This document shows positions 19,849 to 28,708 of a stretch of 64,000 nt of DNA, piece by piece. The position numbers and the translations under genes were made by a program. This stretch comes from Rhizobium sp. TH135 (GTDB lineage: Bacteria > Pseudomonadota > Alphaproteobacteria > Rhizobiales > Rhizobiaceae), in assembly GCF_002855515.1 (NCBI RefSeq), contig NZ_PKRP01000002.1, forward strand, positions 496,001-560,000, in the 5' to 3' direction. Below the pieces are notes generated by a model. That model saw only the letters and a list, made by a program, of their open reading frames with translations. It had not been told where the DNA came from and ran no database searches. Within the stretch, counting starts at the first letter, position 1. Each line of letters opens with the position of its first letter.

Positions 19849-21282
19849 ATGAGCGAGGCCATCGCCTTTTTGCCGCCGCGGCCAGAGGTTCTCTCGCGTC
19901 GTGCGGAGATCCTCGCCGATCTGAAGGGGCTGGTGCCGCAAGGCCGCCTTGTTGAGGAGCGGAACGCGCTCGTTCCCTTCGAGACAGACGGTTTCATCGC
20001 CTATCGCCGCCGCCCGCTTGCCGTCGTCTTGCCCGAGACGACAGCCCAGGTCGCGGCGGTGATGAAGTACTGTCATCGCTACGGCATCCCCGTCGTCCCA
20101 CGCGGCGCTGGTACGTCGCTCTCGGGTGGCGCCATCCCGCAGGAAGATGCCGTCGTGCTCGGCCTCTCCGCCATGACCCGCATCATTGAGGTCGACTACG
20201 CCAATCGCTGCGCCACGGTCCAGGCCGGCGTCACCAACCTCGCCATCTCTGACGCCGTCGGTGCCGACGGCTATTTCTACGCCCCCGACCCGAGCTCGCA
20301 GCTCGCCTGCACTATAGGCGGCAACATCGCCATGAACTCCGGCGGCGCCCACTGTCTGAAATACGGCGTCACCACCAACAACCTGCTCGGCGTCAAAATG
20401 GTGCTTGTCGATGGCACTGTCGTCGATCTCGGCGGCAAGCATCTGGATGCCGAAGGGTATGACCTGCTCGGCCTCGTCTGCGGCTCCGAGGGCCAGCTCG
20501 GCATTGTCACCGAGGCCACCGTTCGCCTGCTCGCCAAGCCGGAAGGTGCGCGCCCCGTGCTCTTCGGCTTTGACAGTGCGGAGGAAGCCGGATCCTGCGT
20601 CGCTGATGTCATCGGCGCCGGCATCATACCGGTCGCCATCGAGTTCATGGACAAGCCGGCCATCGAGATCTGCGAAGCCTTCGCCAAGGCCGGCTATCCG
20701 CTGGATGTCGAAGCGCTGCTGATCGTCGAGGTCGAGGGCTCGGAAGCCGAGATGGACGCCATGCTGGCCGCGATCGTCGAGATCGCCAAGCGTCATGGTG
20801 TGAAAACCGTGCGCGAAAGCCAGTCGGCAACGGAAGCGGCCCTGATCTGGAAAGGCCGCAAATCCGCCTTCGGCGCCACCGGCCGCATCGCCGATTACAT
20901 CTGCATGGACGGCACCGTGCCGCTCAGCAAGCTCGCTTACGTCCTGCGCAAGACCTCCGAGATAATCGACCGATATGGCCTCCGGGTCGCCAACGTCTTC
21001 CACGCTGGCGACGGCAACATGCACCCGCTGATCCTCTACAATATCAACGATCCGGAAGACGCAGCCAAGGCGGAAGCCGCAGGTATGGAAATCCTCAAAC
21101 TCTGTGTCGACGCCGGCGGCTGTCTCACCGGCGAACATGGCGTCGGTATCGAAAAGCGCGATCTGATGTTGCACCAGTTCACCCAGGTCGATCTCGATCA
21201 GCAGATGGCCGTACGCTCCGCCTTCGATGCGGACTGGATCCTCAACCCCTCCAAGGTCTTTCCGCTGGAGGGGAGAGCATGA
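19849..21282 (+). CDS. glcD: Glycolate oxidase FAD-linked subunit GlcD
   Basis: A 477-residue flavoprotein of the FAD-linked oxidase family. The FAD/PCMH domain is at about 40-220 (RRPLAVVLPETTAQVAAVM, VVPRGAGTSLSGGAIPQ). The C-terminal domain ends with HAGDGNMHPL, which carries the metal- and substrate-binding histidines, and GEHGVGIEKRDLM. With GlcE and GlcF it oxidises glycolate to glyoxylate at the inner membrane, passing electrons to the quinone pool. The ATG follows a GGAGG site. Its stop overlaps the glcE start (ATGA), indicating translational coupling. Confidence 0.95.
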   Translation: MSEAIAFLPPRPEVLSRRAEILADLKGLVPQGRLVEERNALVPFETDGFIAYRRRPLAVVLPETTAQVAAVMKYCHRYGIPVVPRGAGTSLSGGAIPQEDAVVLGLSAMTRIIEVDYANRCATVQAGVTNLAISDAVGADGYFYAPDPSSQLACTIGGNIAMNSGGAHCLKYGVTTNNLLGVKMVLVDGTVVDLGGKHLDAEGYDLLGLVCGSEGQLGIVTEATVRLLAKPEGARPVLFGFDSAEEAGSCVADVIGAGIIPVAIEFMDKPAIEICEAFAKAGYPLDVEALLIVEVEGSEAEMDAMLAAIVEIAKRHGVKTVRESQSATEAALIWKGRKSAFGATGRIADYICMDGTVPLSKLAYVLRKTSEIIDRYGLRVANVFHAGDGNMHPLILYNINDPEDAAKAEAAGMEILKLCVDAGGCLTGEHGVGIEKRDLMLHQFTQVDLDQQMAVRSAFDADWILNPSKVFPLEGRA

Positions 21283-22484
21283 TGCCAAGCATGCTGACCC
21301 CCTCGACCGAAACCGAAGCGGCCGACCTCATCCGCGACTATGCCTCCCGCGCTACCCCGCTCCAAATCCGTGGCGGCGGCAGCCGTGCGGGCTTCGGCAA
21401 CCCGGTTGCCGCAGAGGCAGTGCTGTCCTCCGCAGCCTTGTCTGGCATCGTCGAATACAATCCCGCCGAAATGGTCATCACGGCCCGCGCCGGCACGCCC
21501 GTTGCGGAGATCGAGGCAGCTCTTGCCGAAAACGGACAAGCCATGGCCTTCGAACCCATGGATCATCGTGGCGCTATGGGCACCTCGGGCACGCCCACGA
21601 TCGGCGGCCTCTTTGCCGTCAACAGCTCCGGTCCGCGCCGCTTCACGGCAGGTGCCGCCCGCGACCATCTGCTCGGCGTCCGCTTCGTCAACGGGGCAGG
21701 CGAAGCGGTCAAGGCCGGCGGCAAGGTGATGAAGAACGTTACCGGCCTGGACCTCGTCAAGCTGCTTGCCGGCTCCCACGGCACGCTCGGCTTCCTCACC
21801 GAAGTCACTTTCAAGGTCCTGCCCGTGCCCAAGACGGCTGCGACCATCGTCATCTCAGGCCTGGACGATGAGCAGGCCATGAAGGCGCTCGCCGCGGCTC
21901 TGTCCCTCTCGGTCGAAGTCTCCGGTGCTGCCCATCTGCCGGAAAGCGTGCGTGGTCGCGTCGTCGGCGGCAAGCTGCCCGAAGGTGCCGCCACCGTCAT
22001 GCGCCTGGAGGGCCTGGAAGCCTCCGTCACTGTGCGTGCCGAAAAGCTGATGGCGGCCGTTGCTGGCTTCGGCCCCGTCAGCCGTCTCGACGCGGGCGAG
22101 ACGAAAGCGCTCTGGGCGGAAATCCGCGATGTCATGCCCTATTCCGATGGCACGGCCCGGCCGCTCTGGCGCCTGTCCATGGCGCCGTCGCAGGCCTGGA
22201 AGCTGGTCGCGGGTCTTCGGCTCCGGGCCGGAATCGATGCCTATTACGATTGGCAGGGCGGTCTCGTCTGGATGCGTATGGAGGCCGATCCCGAGGCCGA
22301 GGTCTTGCGCCACGGCATCCGCACCCTGGGCGGCGGCCATGCCACGCTGCTCCGTGCCGCACCGCAGATCCGCTCCGAAATCCCGGCCTTCGAGCCGCAA
22401 GCACCTGCCGTCGCTTTGCTTTCCGCCCGAGTCAGGGCAAAACTCGACCCACACGGGATCTTCAATCCCGGTCTGATGACGTGA
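21279..22484 (+). CDS. glcE: Glycolate oxidase FAD-binding subunit GlcE
   Basis: A 401-residue second flavin subunit. It contains an FAD-binding PCMH domain (TPLQIRGGGSRAGFGN, HRGAMGTSGTPTIGG, GGKVMKNVTGLDLVKLLAGS) and lacks the large C-terminal FAD-oxidase domain of GlcD, as expected for GlcE. Two possible ATG starts are 3 bases apart; the first overlaps the glcD stop. It is followed 12 bases later by a small membrane-protein gene rather than directly by glcF. Confidence 0.93.
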   Translation: MMPSMLTPSTETEAADLIRDYASRATPLQIRGGGSRAGFGNPVAAEAVLSSAALSGIVEYNPAEMVITARAGTPVAEIEAALAENGQAMAFEPMDHRGAMGTSGTPTIGGLFAVNSSGPRRFTAGAARDHLLGVRFVNGAGEAVKAGGKVMKNVTGLDLVKLLAGSHGTLGFLTEVTFKVLPVPKTAATIVISGLDDEQAMKALAAALSLSVEVSGAAHLPESVRGRVVGGKLPEGAATVMRLEGLEASVTVRAEKLMAAVAGFGPVSRLDAGETKALWAEIRDVMPYSDGTARPLWRLSMAPSQAWKLVAGLRLRAGIDAYYDWQGGLVWMRMEADPEAEVLRHGIRTLGGGHATLLRAAPQIRSEIPAFEPQAPAVALLSARVRAKLDPHGIFNPGLMT

Positions 22485-22496
22485 AGGAGTTTTGTC

Positions 22497-22877
22497 ATGA
22501 CTGATCCGCAATACCAACCGCCCACGAGCTCTGGCGGCGAGGGCTGGTTTTCGCCTGGCCGCATGAATGTCCAGGTTGTCTATGTCCTATATCTCGTCAG
22601 CTTCGTCGTCGGCCTTACCGGCATCGTCGGACTGATCATGGCCTATGTGAACCGCGGTAAGAGCGCGGCCTGGATCGATACGCATTACACCTACGCTATC
22701 AGGACCTTCTGGATCGGTCTGCTCTATGCGCTGATCGCCTCCTTCCTGATGCTTGTGGCCGTCGGCGTCATCCTGATCTTCGGCGTTGCCATCTGGATCG
22801 TCGTCCGCTGCGTCATCGGCCTGCAGAAGGCATCTGCCGGCGAACCCATTGCCCGTCCCACCAGCTGGTGGATCTGA
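22497..22877 (+). CDS. DUF4870-like small membrane protein
   Basis: A 126-residue protein with three hydrophobic helices (VVYVLYLVSFVVGLTGIVGL, FWIGLLYALIASFLMLVAVG and GVILIFGVAIWIVVRCVIG). The pattern YVLYLVSF, AWIDTHYTYAIRTFWIG and a final R(C)VIGLQKA is that of DUF4870/YIP1-like small membrane proteins. The ATG follows GGAG. It sits between glcE and glcF with gaps of 12 and 49 bases and is surely in that transcript. A role as membrane partner of the oxidase is possible but unproven. Confidence 0.8.
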   Translation: MTDPQYQPPTSSGGEGWFSPGRMNVQVVYVLYLVSFVVGLTGIVGLIMAYVNRGKSAAWIDTHYTYAIRTFWIGLLYALIASFLMLVAVGVILIFGVAIWIVVRCVIGLQKASAGEPIARPTSWWI

Positions 22878-22926
22878 TTAGAAGTCATGGGAGCGGCCAT
22901 GCCGGCCGCTCCGGGGGAGGAAAAGC

Positions 22927-24240
22927 GTGCAGACCAATTTCACCGCCGAACAGCTCGCCGATCCCCATGTCGCGGAAGCCGAAAGCATCCTGCGCAAATG
23001 CGTGCATTGCGGCTTCTGCACCGCCACCTGTCCCACCTATGTGACGCTCGGCAACGAGCTCGACAGCCCGCGCGGCCGCATCTACCTGATCAAGGACATG
23101 TTGGAAAACGGCCGCCCGGCGGACGAGCAGATCGTCACCCATATCGACCGCTGTCTTTCGTGCCTTGCCTGCACGACGACCTGTCCTTCGGGCGTCGACT
23201 ACATGCATCTGGTCGACCATGCCCGCACCCATATCGAAAAGACCTATCGCCGCCCGCTGATGAACCGGCTGACCCGCAACATGCTGGCCATGGTCTTGCC
23301 CTATCCGGGCCGCTTCCGACTGGCGCTCAAACTCGCCGCCCTCGGCCGCCCCTTCGCCGGCGTCCTGGACCAGGTGAAGTCGCTCAAGCCGATGGCCGCC
23401 ATGCTGCGGCTCGCGCCCACCAAGGTCGCGCCACCCTCGGACTTCGCCAAGCCCGCCACTCATGCGGCAATCGCTGCGCGTCGGGGCCGCGTCGCGATCC
23501 TCACCGGCTGCGCCCAGCCCGTCCTCGATCCTGGCATTAACGAAGCGGCGATCTCGCTTCTGACCCGTCTCGGTGTCGAGGTCGTCGTACCCCCGGGCGA
23601 AGGCTGCTGTGGCGCGCTCGTCCACCATATGGGCCGCGAGGAACAGGCCCTCGACAGCGCCCGCCGCAACGTCGACGTCTGGACCCGCGCCATCGAAGCA
23701 GGCGGCCTCGATGCGATCATCGTCACGACCTCCGGCTGCGGCACGACCATCAAAGATTACGGCCACATGCTACGCCTCGACCGGGCTTACGCCGAAAAAG
23801 CGGCGCGGGTCTCGGCGCTCGCGAAGGATGTTACCGAATATCTCTCCACCCTTGATCTGCCGATCGCAGAAACCAAGGGCATCACGGTCGCCTATCACTC
23901 CGCCTGTTCTCTGCAGCATGGCCAGAAGGTGACCATTGCGCCGAAACTCTTGCTGAAAGCTGCCGGCTTTACCGTCAAGGACCCGCCGGAAGGCCATCTC
24001 TGCTGTGGCTCCGCCGGCACCTATAACATCATGCAGCCCGAGATTTCCGCCAGGCTGAAGGCCCGCAAGGTGAAGAACATCGAGTCCACGAAGCCTGATG
24101 TCATCGCCGCCGGCAATATCGGTTGCATGACCCAGATCGGCTCGGCCACAGGCATTCCGGTTGTTCATACGGTTGAGTTGTTGAACTGGGCTTATGGCGG
24201 CCCGCGCCCCTCAGCGCTTGATCGCCGCGTGTCGGCCTGA
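22927..24240 (+). CDS. glcF: Glycolate oxidase iron-sulfur subunit GlcF
   Basis: A 437-residue protein with two [4Fe-4S] ferredoxin motifs, CVHCGFCTATCP (cysteines 25, 28, 31, 35) and CLSCLACTTTCPSG (from about residue 77). Two CCG domains follow (GEGCCGALVHHMGRE and LCCGSAGTYNIMQPE), as in GlcF and related heterodisulfide-reductase-like subunits. It carries electrons from the GlcDE flavins. The start is GTG with GGGGGAGG upstream. It closes the glc operon; no GlcG gene follows. Confidence 0.95.
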   Translation: MQTNFTAEQLADPHVAEAESILRKCVHCGFCTATCPTYVTLGNELDSPRGRIYLIKDMLENGRPADEQIVTHIDRCLSCLACTTTCPSGVDYMHLVDHARTHIEKTYRRPLMNRLTRNMLAMVLPYPGRFRLALKLAALGRPFAGVLDQVKSLKPMAAMLRLAPTKVAPPSDFAKPATHAAIAARRGRVAILTGCAQPVLDPGINEAAISLLTRLGVEVVVPPGEGCCGALVHHMGREEQALDSARRNVDVWTRAIEAGGLDAIIVTTSGCGTTIKDYGHMLRLDRAYAEKAARVSALAKDVTEYLSTLDLPIAETKGITVAYHSACSLQHGQKVTIAPKLLLKAAGFTVKDPPEGHLCCGSAGTYNIMQPEISARLKARKVKNIESTKPDVIAAGNIGCMTQIGSATGIPVVHTVELLNWAYGGPRPSALDRRVSA

Positions 24241-24301
24241 GCGAATTGTTAAGCGATTTCTGCAATAACTGTCCTGGGATGGGGCATCCCGGGAGGCCTT
24301 C

Positions 24302-24775
24302 ATGGCAAACAAGAGTCTAGTCGTAGCTTTCGCATTCCTCTGTCCGTTCGTGACACCGGCGGAGGCGATCGAGCGCATATACTGTGCCGCATCCGACACG
24401 GTGATCGACATGTCTCTGGAGAGCGGCTTCAGCAATAAGGACCAGGAAAAGCTGGTGCATTTCCGCGGCATGGCCGGCGTCAAGGACAAGGCCGCACCCT
24501 CAGGCTTCCGGCGCTTCCAGATTACCTCGGAAATGCTCAGGCAGTACTGGATCGACGATCGCGACCTGCGCTTCAGCATCCATGCCTTCGCCCCGCAAAG
24601 GGAGCCCCTCTACCGGGTGACCATGTCGATGATCACCGACCGTAGCTCCGACACCGAGATGCGCTTTAAGGGCCGCTACGCGATGAAGGTCGAGAAGCTG
24701 AAAATGGGCGGTACCGCCGGCGCCGAGACGATCATCACCCATGAGGGCTCGATCTTCTGCGATGTGAAGCGTTGA
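24302..24775 (+). CDS. Secreted protein of unknown function
   Basis: A 157-residue protein with a clear signal peptide (MANKSLVVAFAFLCPFVTPAEA). The mature part has two cysteines, an early one (IYCAASD) and one close to the C-terminus (IFCDVKR), which may form a disulfide bond in the periplasm. The centre is predicted to be beta-rich (YRVTMSMITD, ETIITHEGSIF). I do not recognise the family. It lies 61 bases after glcF in the same direction; a hairpin (24273-24293) with a wobble pair sits in that gap. It converges with an outer-membrane protein gene 3 bases beyond. Confidence 0.75.
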   Translation: MANKSLVVAFAFLCPFVTPAEAIERIYCAASDTVIDMSLESGFSNKDQEKLVHFRGMAGVKDKAAPSGFRRFQITSEMLRQYWIDDRDLRFSIHAFAPQREPLYRVTMSMITDRSSDTEMRFKGRYAMKVEKLKMGGTAGAETIITHEGSIFCDVKR

Positions 24776-24778
24776 GGT

Positions 24779-25441
24779 TCAGAACCTGTAGCTGACCCCG
24801 ACATTCACCGCATTCGTGAGGATATTGGTCTTAAGCGACGCGCCGGAATCGATGTCTACATCGACCCAGGAATAGTTGCCCTTGTACTCGACGAACGCCG
24901 ACCAGTTCTCGTTGAAATCATAGGCCACACCGGCCTGCGCCTGCACGGTCGCACCACCAAGCTGATATTCGAAGGTCCGGCCAGAGCCACGCGTCACCTC
25001 GACATGCGGCACGTTGATGCCGGCACCCGCGCCGACATAAGGCACGAACTTCGTCCCCTCGATCCGCATGCGATAGAGCGCGTTCAGCGTCAGCAGATTG
25101 ATGCCATCTGAGAATTCGAAATGCGACCAGCCGGAGGAGGCTAGCGTCTCGCTATTGGCATAGACCTTGGCATGGGTGAAATCGACTGAGAGACCGAGAT
25201 TGGGCTTGCTGAGATTGGTCATCCACCAGGTTCCGCGAACACCGTAATAGGGCGGTGTCTGAAACGACTTGCCTTCCCAGCCGGCGCGGAAGTCTGGACC
25301 GTCCGAGACCTCGATATCGCTGTGCGGAGCCGTCTGGAAGCCGCCATAGACGGAGACACCCATTTCAGCGCTCGCCGGCACGGTGGCGATCAGCGTGAAG
25401 ATCCCACCGGCGAGGGCGAGTGAAAGCGAACGATAGGTCAT
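24779..25441 (-). CDS. Outer-membrane beta-barrel protein
   Basis: A 220-residue protein with a signal peptide (MTYRSLSLALAGGIFTLIAT, cleavage near PASA). The mature sequence has alternating aromatic and polar strands (MGVSVYGGFQTAPHSDIEVS, YVGAGAGINVPHVEV, WSAFVEYKGNYSWVDVDID) and ends GVSYRF, the terminal phenylalanine signal for BAM-mediated insertion. It resembles the small eight-strand opacity/OmpW-type barrels. A glutamate-x-lysine strand near the end (VEYKGNYSWVDV) is typical of that fold. Function unknown. An ATG at this position precedes the signal peptide; an upstream in-frame ATG 27 bases earlier is less likely. Confidence 0.82.
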   Translation of the reverse strand: MTYRSLSLALAGGIFTLIATVPASAEMGVSVYGGFQTAPHSDIEVSDGPDFRAGWEGKSFQTPPYYGVRGTWWMTNLSKPNLGLSVDFTHAKVYANSETLASSGWSHFEFSDGINLLTLNALYRMRIEGTKFVPYVGAGAGINVPHVEVTRGSGRTFEYQLGGATVQAQAGVAYDFNENWSAFVEYKGNYSWVDVDIDSGASLKTNILTNAVNVGVSYRF

Positions 25442-25542
25442 GAACTGAAGTCCCCGAAAACGATGCATGTCGGCATCGGGGCCCCGAACCCCGTTGCCAG
25501 CGGAGACTGCACCGCCGAGGCAACAGCTTCATGACACGAGAA

Positions 25543-25567
25543 AGGCCGCGCTTCGTTGGCGCGGCCT
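25543..25567 (-). terminator. Terminator after the first L,D-transpeptidase gene
   Basis: On the minus strand AGGCCGCGC (25567-25559) pairs with GCGCGGCCT (25551-25543) around a 7-base loop, followed by TTCTCG. It lies 28 bases after the stop of the gene at 25595-26281. Confidence 0.75.
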
Positions 25568-25594
25568 CTTCATGCATCGGAAAGGAGGCTGGCC

Positions 25595-26281
25595 TCAGCC
25601 GCCGAAGATCGTGCGCAGGATGTCCACGCCCTTGTCGTCGAAGGACACGTCACCCTGGCGGTTGCCCGGGCCGATCACGATGACCTTGGAGCCGATATCG
25701 GCGCGATCATAGAGATGCTCGACATCCTTGTTCATCATGCGGATGCAGCCGGACGACATGTTGAGGCCGATCGTCCAGGGCTGGTTGGTGCCATGGATGC
25801 GGAAGATCGTGTCGCGGCCGCCCTTGTAGAGATACATGGCGCGCGCGCCGAGCGGATTGTCCGGTCCACCTTCCTGCACGACGGGCAGGATATGACCCTT
25901 GGCGGCTTCGCGGCGGCGCATCTCTGCCGGCGGGCGCCATTCGGGCCATTCCGCCTTGCGGCCGATCTTCACCACGCCCGACCAGCCGAAGCCTTCACGA
26001 CCGACGCCCACGCCATAGCGGGTAGCGCGGTTGTTGCCTTCGACATAGTAGAGAAACTTGTTGTTCGTATCGATGATGATCGTGCCCGGCTTTTCATCCG
26101 TCGTCAGGCGCACGACCTTGCGCTTGAACTTCTCCGGTACTTCCTTGCGCTGCTGCGCAACAAGCGTCACGTCACTGGTGGTCTGGATGCGGTCGAGGCT
26201 GATGGCAGACGCCGGCAGCGGCATGGCAAAGGTCACCGCCAGAATGGCGGCGGTGACGCTCTTCGAAATCGTATTGAGCAT
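25595..26281 (-). CDS. L,D-transpeptidase (YkuD family)
   Basis: A 228-residue periplasmic cross-linking enzyme. The signal peptide is MLNTISKSVTAAILAVTFAM with cleavage near ASA. The YkuD catalytic domain starts at KPGTIIIDTNNKFLYYV, with RIHGTNQPW (catalytic His) and SSGCIRM (catalytic Cys). These enzymes form 3-3 cross-links in peptidoglycan or attach proteins to it; in Hyphomicrobiales many paralogues serve polar growth. The start has AGGGGA just upstream. A paralogue lies immediately upstream on the same strand (91-base gap). Confidence 0.92.
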   Translation of the reverse strand: MLNTISKSVTAAILAVTFAMPLPASAISLDRIQTTSDVTLVAQQRKEVPEKFKRKVVRLTTDEKPGTIIIDTNNKFLYYVEGNNRATRYGVGVGREGFGWSGVVKIGRKAEWPEWRPPAEMRRREAAKGHILPVVQEGGPDNPLGARAMYLYKGGRDTIFRIHGTNQPWTIGLNMSSGCIRMMNKDVEHLYDRADIGSKVIVIGPGNRQGDVSFDDKGVDILRTIFGG

Positions 26282-26372
26282 ATTCTGTCCCCTGAATTTG
26301 CAGGGCTTTGAGCCTAGCTTCTTCCTTTTGCAAAGCAAGGGCTAATCCACCTTTTGTGATATGATGAGTGTC

Positions 26373-27191
26373 TCAGATCACAATGACCGTGGTGCCGACC
26401 TTCACCCGCTCGTAGAGATCGGTGACGTCCTCGTTGCGCATGCGGATGCAGCCGGAGGAAACGCCGCTGCCGATCGACCAGGGGGCGTTGGTCCCATGGA
26501 TGCGGTACAGCGTCGAGCCGAGATAGAGCGCCCGGGCACCGAGCGGATTTTCCGGACCGCCGGGCATATGCGCGGGCAGGAAGTGGCCCTTGGCTGCTTC
26601 GCGGGCGATCATCTCCTGCGGCGGACGCCAGTCCGGCCATTCGCGCTTTGATGTGACCTTATGCGTGCCGGCCCATTCGAAGCCCGGCTTGCCGACGCCC
26701 ACGCCATAACGTTTGGCCATGCCGTCTGCCATCACGAGATAGAGGAAGCGTTCACGCGTATCGATGACGATCGTGCCCGGCTTCTGCTCGGTCTGATATT
26801 GCACCATCTGCGGCAGGAACTGCGGATCGATCTGCGTGCGAACCGGCTTGTCCGGCCGCATCGCGACCTGTTGTGCTGCCGGCTGCTGCTGCGGAAAAAG
26901 CACGCGCCGCTGCTGCACGACCCGACGCTGCTGCACCGGCTGCTGGCGAAGCACCTGCTGCGGCTGCACGACCACCCGTTGGCGACCTGCTGGAACGACC
27001 TGGCGCTGGCGCTGCGGCATCGCGGAACTGCGCGTCTGCGCGGGAACGCCACCCAACTGCAACACCCAGAACGCCTGCAGATCAGGGCTCACCATCACCG
27101 GCGGACGGCTCTGATAGCGGTCATTGGCATGGGCGGGCAGTGCAAGCGGCAGGCAGGCCAGAACGGCCAACAGCAGGGATTTCTTCGACAT
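26373..27191 (-). CDS. L,D-transpeptidase with glutamine-rich linker
   Basis: A 272-residue paralogue of the adjacent gene. It has a signal peptide (MSKKSLLLAVLACLPLALPA), a long Gln/Arg/Val-rich low-complexity linker (about residues 50-120, blocks such as QVLRQQPVQQRRVVQQRRV), and a YkuD domain with RIHGTNAPW and SSGCIRM. The catalytic domains of the two paralogues are very similar. The flexible linker may span the cell wall. An ATG 12 bases upstream is an alternative start. A 206-base region separates it from the divergent tag gene. Confidence 0.9.
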   Translation of the reverse strand: MSKKSLLLAVLACLPLALPAHANDRYQSRPPVMVSPDLQAFWVLQLGGVPAQTRSSAMPQRQRQVVPAGRQRVVVQPQQVLRQQPVQQRRVVQQRRVLFPQQQPAAQQVAMRPDKPVRTQIDPQFLPQMVQYQTEQKPGTIVIDTRERFLYLVMADGMAKRYGVGVGKPGFEWAGTHKVTSKREWPDWRPPQEMIAREAAKGHFLPAHMPGGPENPLGARALYLGSTLYRIHGTNAPWSIGSGVSSGCIRMRNEDVTDLYERVKVGTTVIVI

Positions 27192-27397
27192 CGGACAACT
27201 CATGAACTTGGGACCGGATGCGGCGGCAGGACATGCCACCAATTCCACCGGATCGTGCCAGAGCGAGGCCCGCCAATTGGTAAAGAGGCGTTCATGAAAA
27301 TGCGATCGAGGCTGTAAACCTTTCGGAAGGGTTAGCGCCTGGTTTGGAAAAATCGTGAACAAATGGTAAACGCGTTCCCGCATCGGGGGAGAATCGC

Positions 27398-28033
27398 ATG
27401 GACATGATCGCGGAAGGCCTGATCCGGGGAGAAGACGGTCTCGATCGCTGCTTCTGGCACGGCGGGCTTGAAGACTATCGCCGCTATCATGACGAGGAAT
27501 GGGGCCGCCCGGTTACCGACGATGTCCGGCTTTTCGAAAAGATCTGCCTCGAAGGCTTCCAGTCCGGCCTGTCCTGGCTGACGATCCTGAGGAAGCGCGA
27601 GAACTTCCGCGCTGCCTTCGCCGGCTTCGACTTCCATCAGGTCGCCCGCTTCAGTGACGACGACATTGCCCGATGCCTCGCAGATGCCGGCATCATCCGC
27701 CACCGCGGCAAGATCGTCTCGACGATCAACAACGCCCGCCGCGCGATCGACCTCACGGCGGAATTTGGCTCGCTCTCTCGCTACTTCTGGAGTTACGAAC
27801 CCGACGCTTCCGAGCGCCCGCCGCGCATGGACTACGCGACACTGAGAGCGAATCCGACCTCGCCCACCTCGATCCGCCTGTCCAAGGACCTGAAGAAGCG
27901 CGGCTGGACCTTTGTCGGCCCGACCACGGTCTATGCCTTCATGCAGGCCATGGGCCTGGTCAACGACCATATCGAGGGCTGCTGCCGTCGCGCGCCGACC
28001 GAGGAACTGCGCGCCCGGCTCGTGCGCCCTTGA
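27398..28033 (+). CDS. tag: DNA-3-methyladenine glycosylase I
   Basis: A 211-residue base-excision enzyme that removes 3-methyladenine from alkylated DNA. It matches E. coli Tag along its length: RCFWHGGLEDYRRYHDEEWG (zinc ligand cysteine and histidine), LFEKICLEGFQSGLSWLTIL, DAGIIRHRGKIVSTINNA, LKKRGWTFVGPTTVYAFMQA and the zinc-binding tail GLVNDHIEGCC. The ATG follows GGGGAGA. It converges with another Tag-family gene with 3 bases between stops. Confidence 0.95.
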   Translation: MDMIAEGLIRGEDGLDRCFWHGGLEDYRRYHDEEWGRPVTDDVRLFEKICLEGFQSGLSWLTILRKRENFRAAFAGFDFHQVARFSDDDIARCLADAGIIRHRGKIVSTINNARRAIDLTAEFGSLSRYFWSYEPDASERPPRMDYATLRANPTSPTSIRLSKDLKKRGWTFVGPTTVYAFMQAMGLVNDHIEGCCRRAPTEELRARLVRP

Positions 28034-28036
28034 CCG

Positions 28037-28702
28037 TCAATCGATGCTGACCGCAAGGATCCGGCTGATCTCGGTCAGCGAGCGACCGGATTGTGCCCGC
28101 CAGGCATTGAACGCCGCCTGAACGGCTGCCTTATCCCTGGCCGACGTCGGCGCCTTGTCGACCACGCCCTCGGCGATAAGCCGGTTCACCACGCTTTGCG
28201 ACAGGATGAAGCTGTCGATCCCGGCGAAGCGCAGGAAGTATTGGCCCGTATTGCCACCGAGCCGCGAGCCATTCTTCTGCAGGAGGTCGAGCAGGCCGAC
28301 ATAGTTCTCCGTCGGCCAACTGGCAAAGAAGGCGCCGGCCGAGCCATGCTCCCGGGCAATCCCCGAGAGAAACACGGCATTCTCCTGCACCGCCCGGATC
28401 TTCGGCCCATGCCGGACGATCCGCGTATCCGAGACGAGCCGGGCAAAATCCTCGTCGTGCAACATCGCACAATGTCCGATGTCGAAGCCGTCGAAAGCCG
28501 CTTCAAAACCCGGCCACATCGCCTCAACAACCTTCCAGTTGAAGCCGGACTGGAAGATGCATTTGGTCATCAGCGCCAGAAAACGATCGGCCGGCGTGGC
28601 TACAATTTCGGCCTTCGGCTTCGGATGCTGCAGGCTCTCCAAGACACTGGCCTCACCCTTGCGGGCAACCGCGAGCGCATAAATTTCGTCGAAGGATCGC
28701 AT
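28037..28702 (-). CDS. Tag-like DNA glycosylase, zinc-less paralogue
   Basis: A 221-residue protein of the HhH-GPD/Tag superfamily. Segments alignable with Tag are FLALMTKCIFQSGFNWKVVE, DTRIVRHGPKIRAVQENAVF and GGNTGQYFLRFAGIDSFIL. The N-terminal Cys/His and C-terminal His/Cys zinc ligands of true Tag are absent. A glycosylase activity is likely but the lesion is unknown. It is convergent with tag and 6 bases downstream of a HAD gene on the same strand, so it is probably expressed with that gene. Confidence 0.82.
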   Translation of the reverse strand: MRSFDEIYALAVARKGEASVLESLQHPKPKAEIVATPADRFLALMTKCIFQSGFNWKVVEAMWPGFEAAFDGFDIGHCAMLHDEDFARLVSDTRIVRHGPKIRAVQENAVFLSGIAREHGSAGAFFASWPTENYVGLLDLLQKNGSRLGGNTGQYFLRFAGIDSFILSQSVVNRLIAEGVVDKAPTSARDKAAVQAAFNAWRAQSGRSLTEISRILAVSID

Positions 28703-28708
28703 GGGGCC

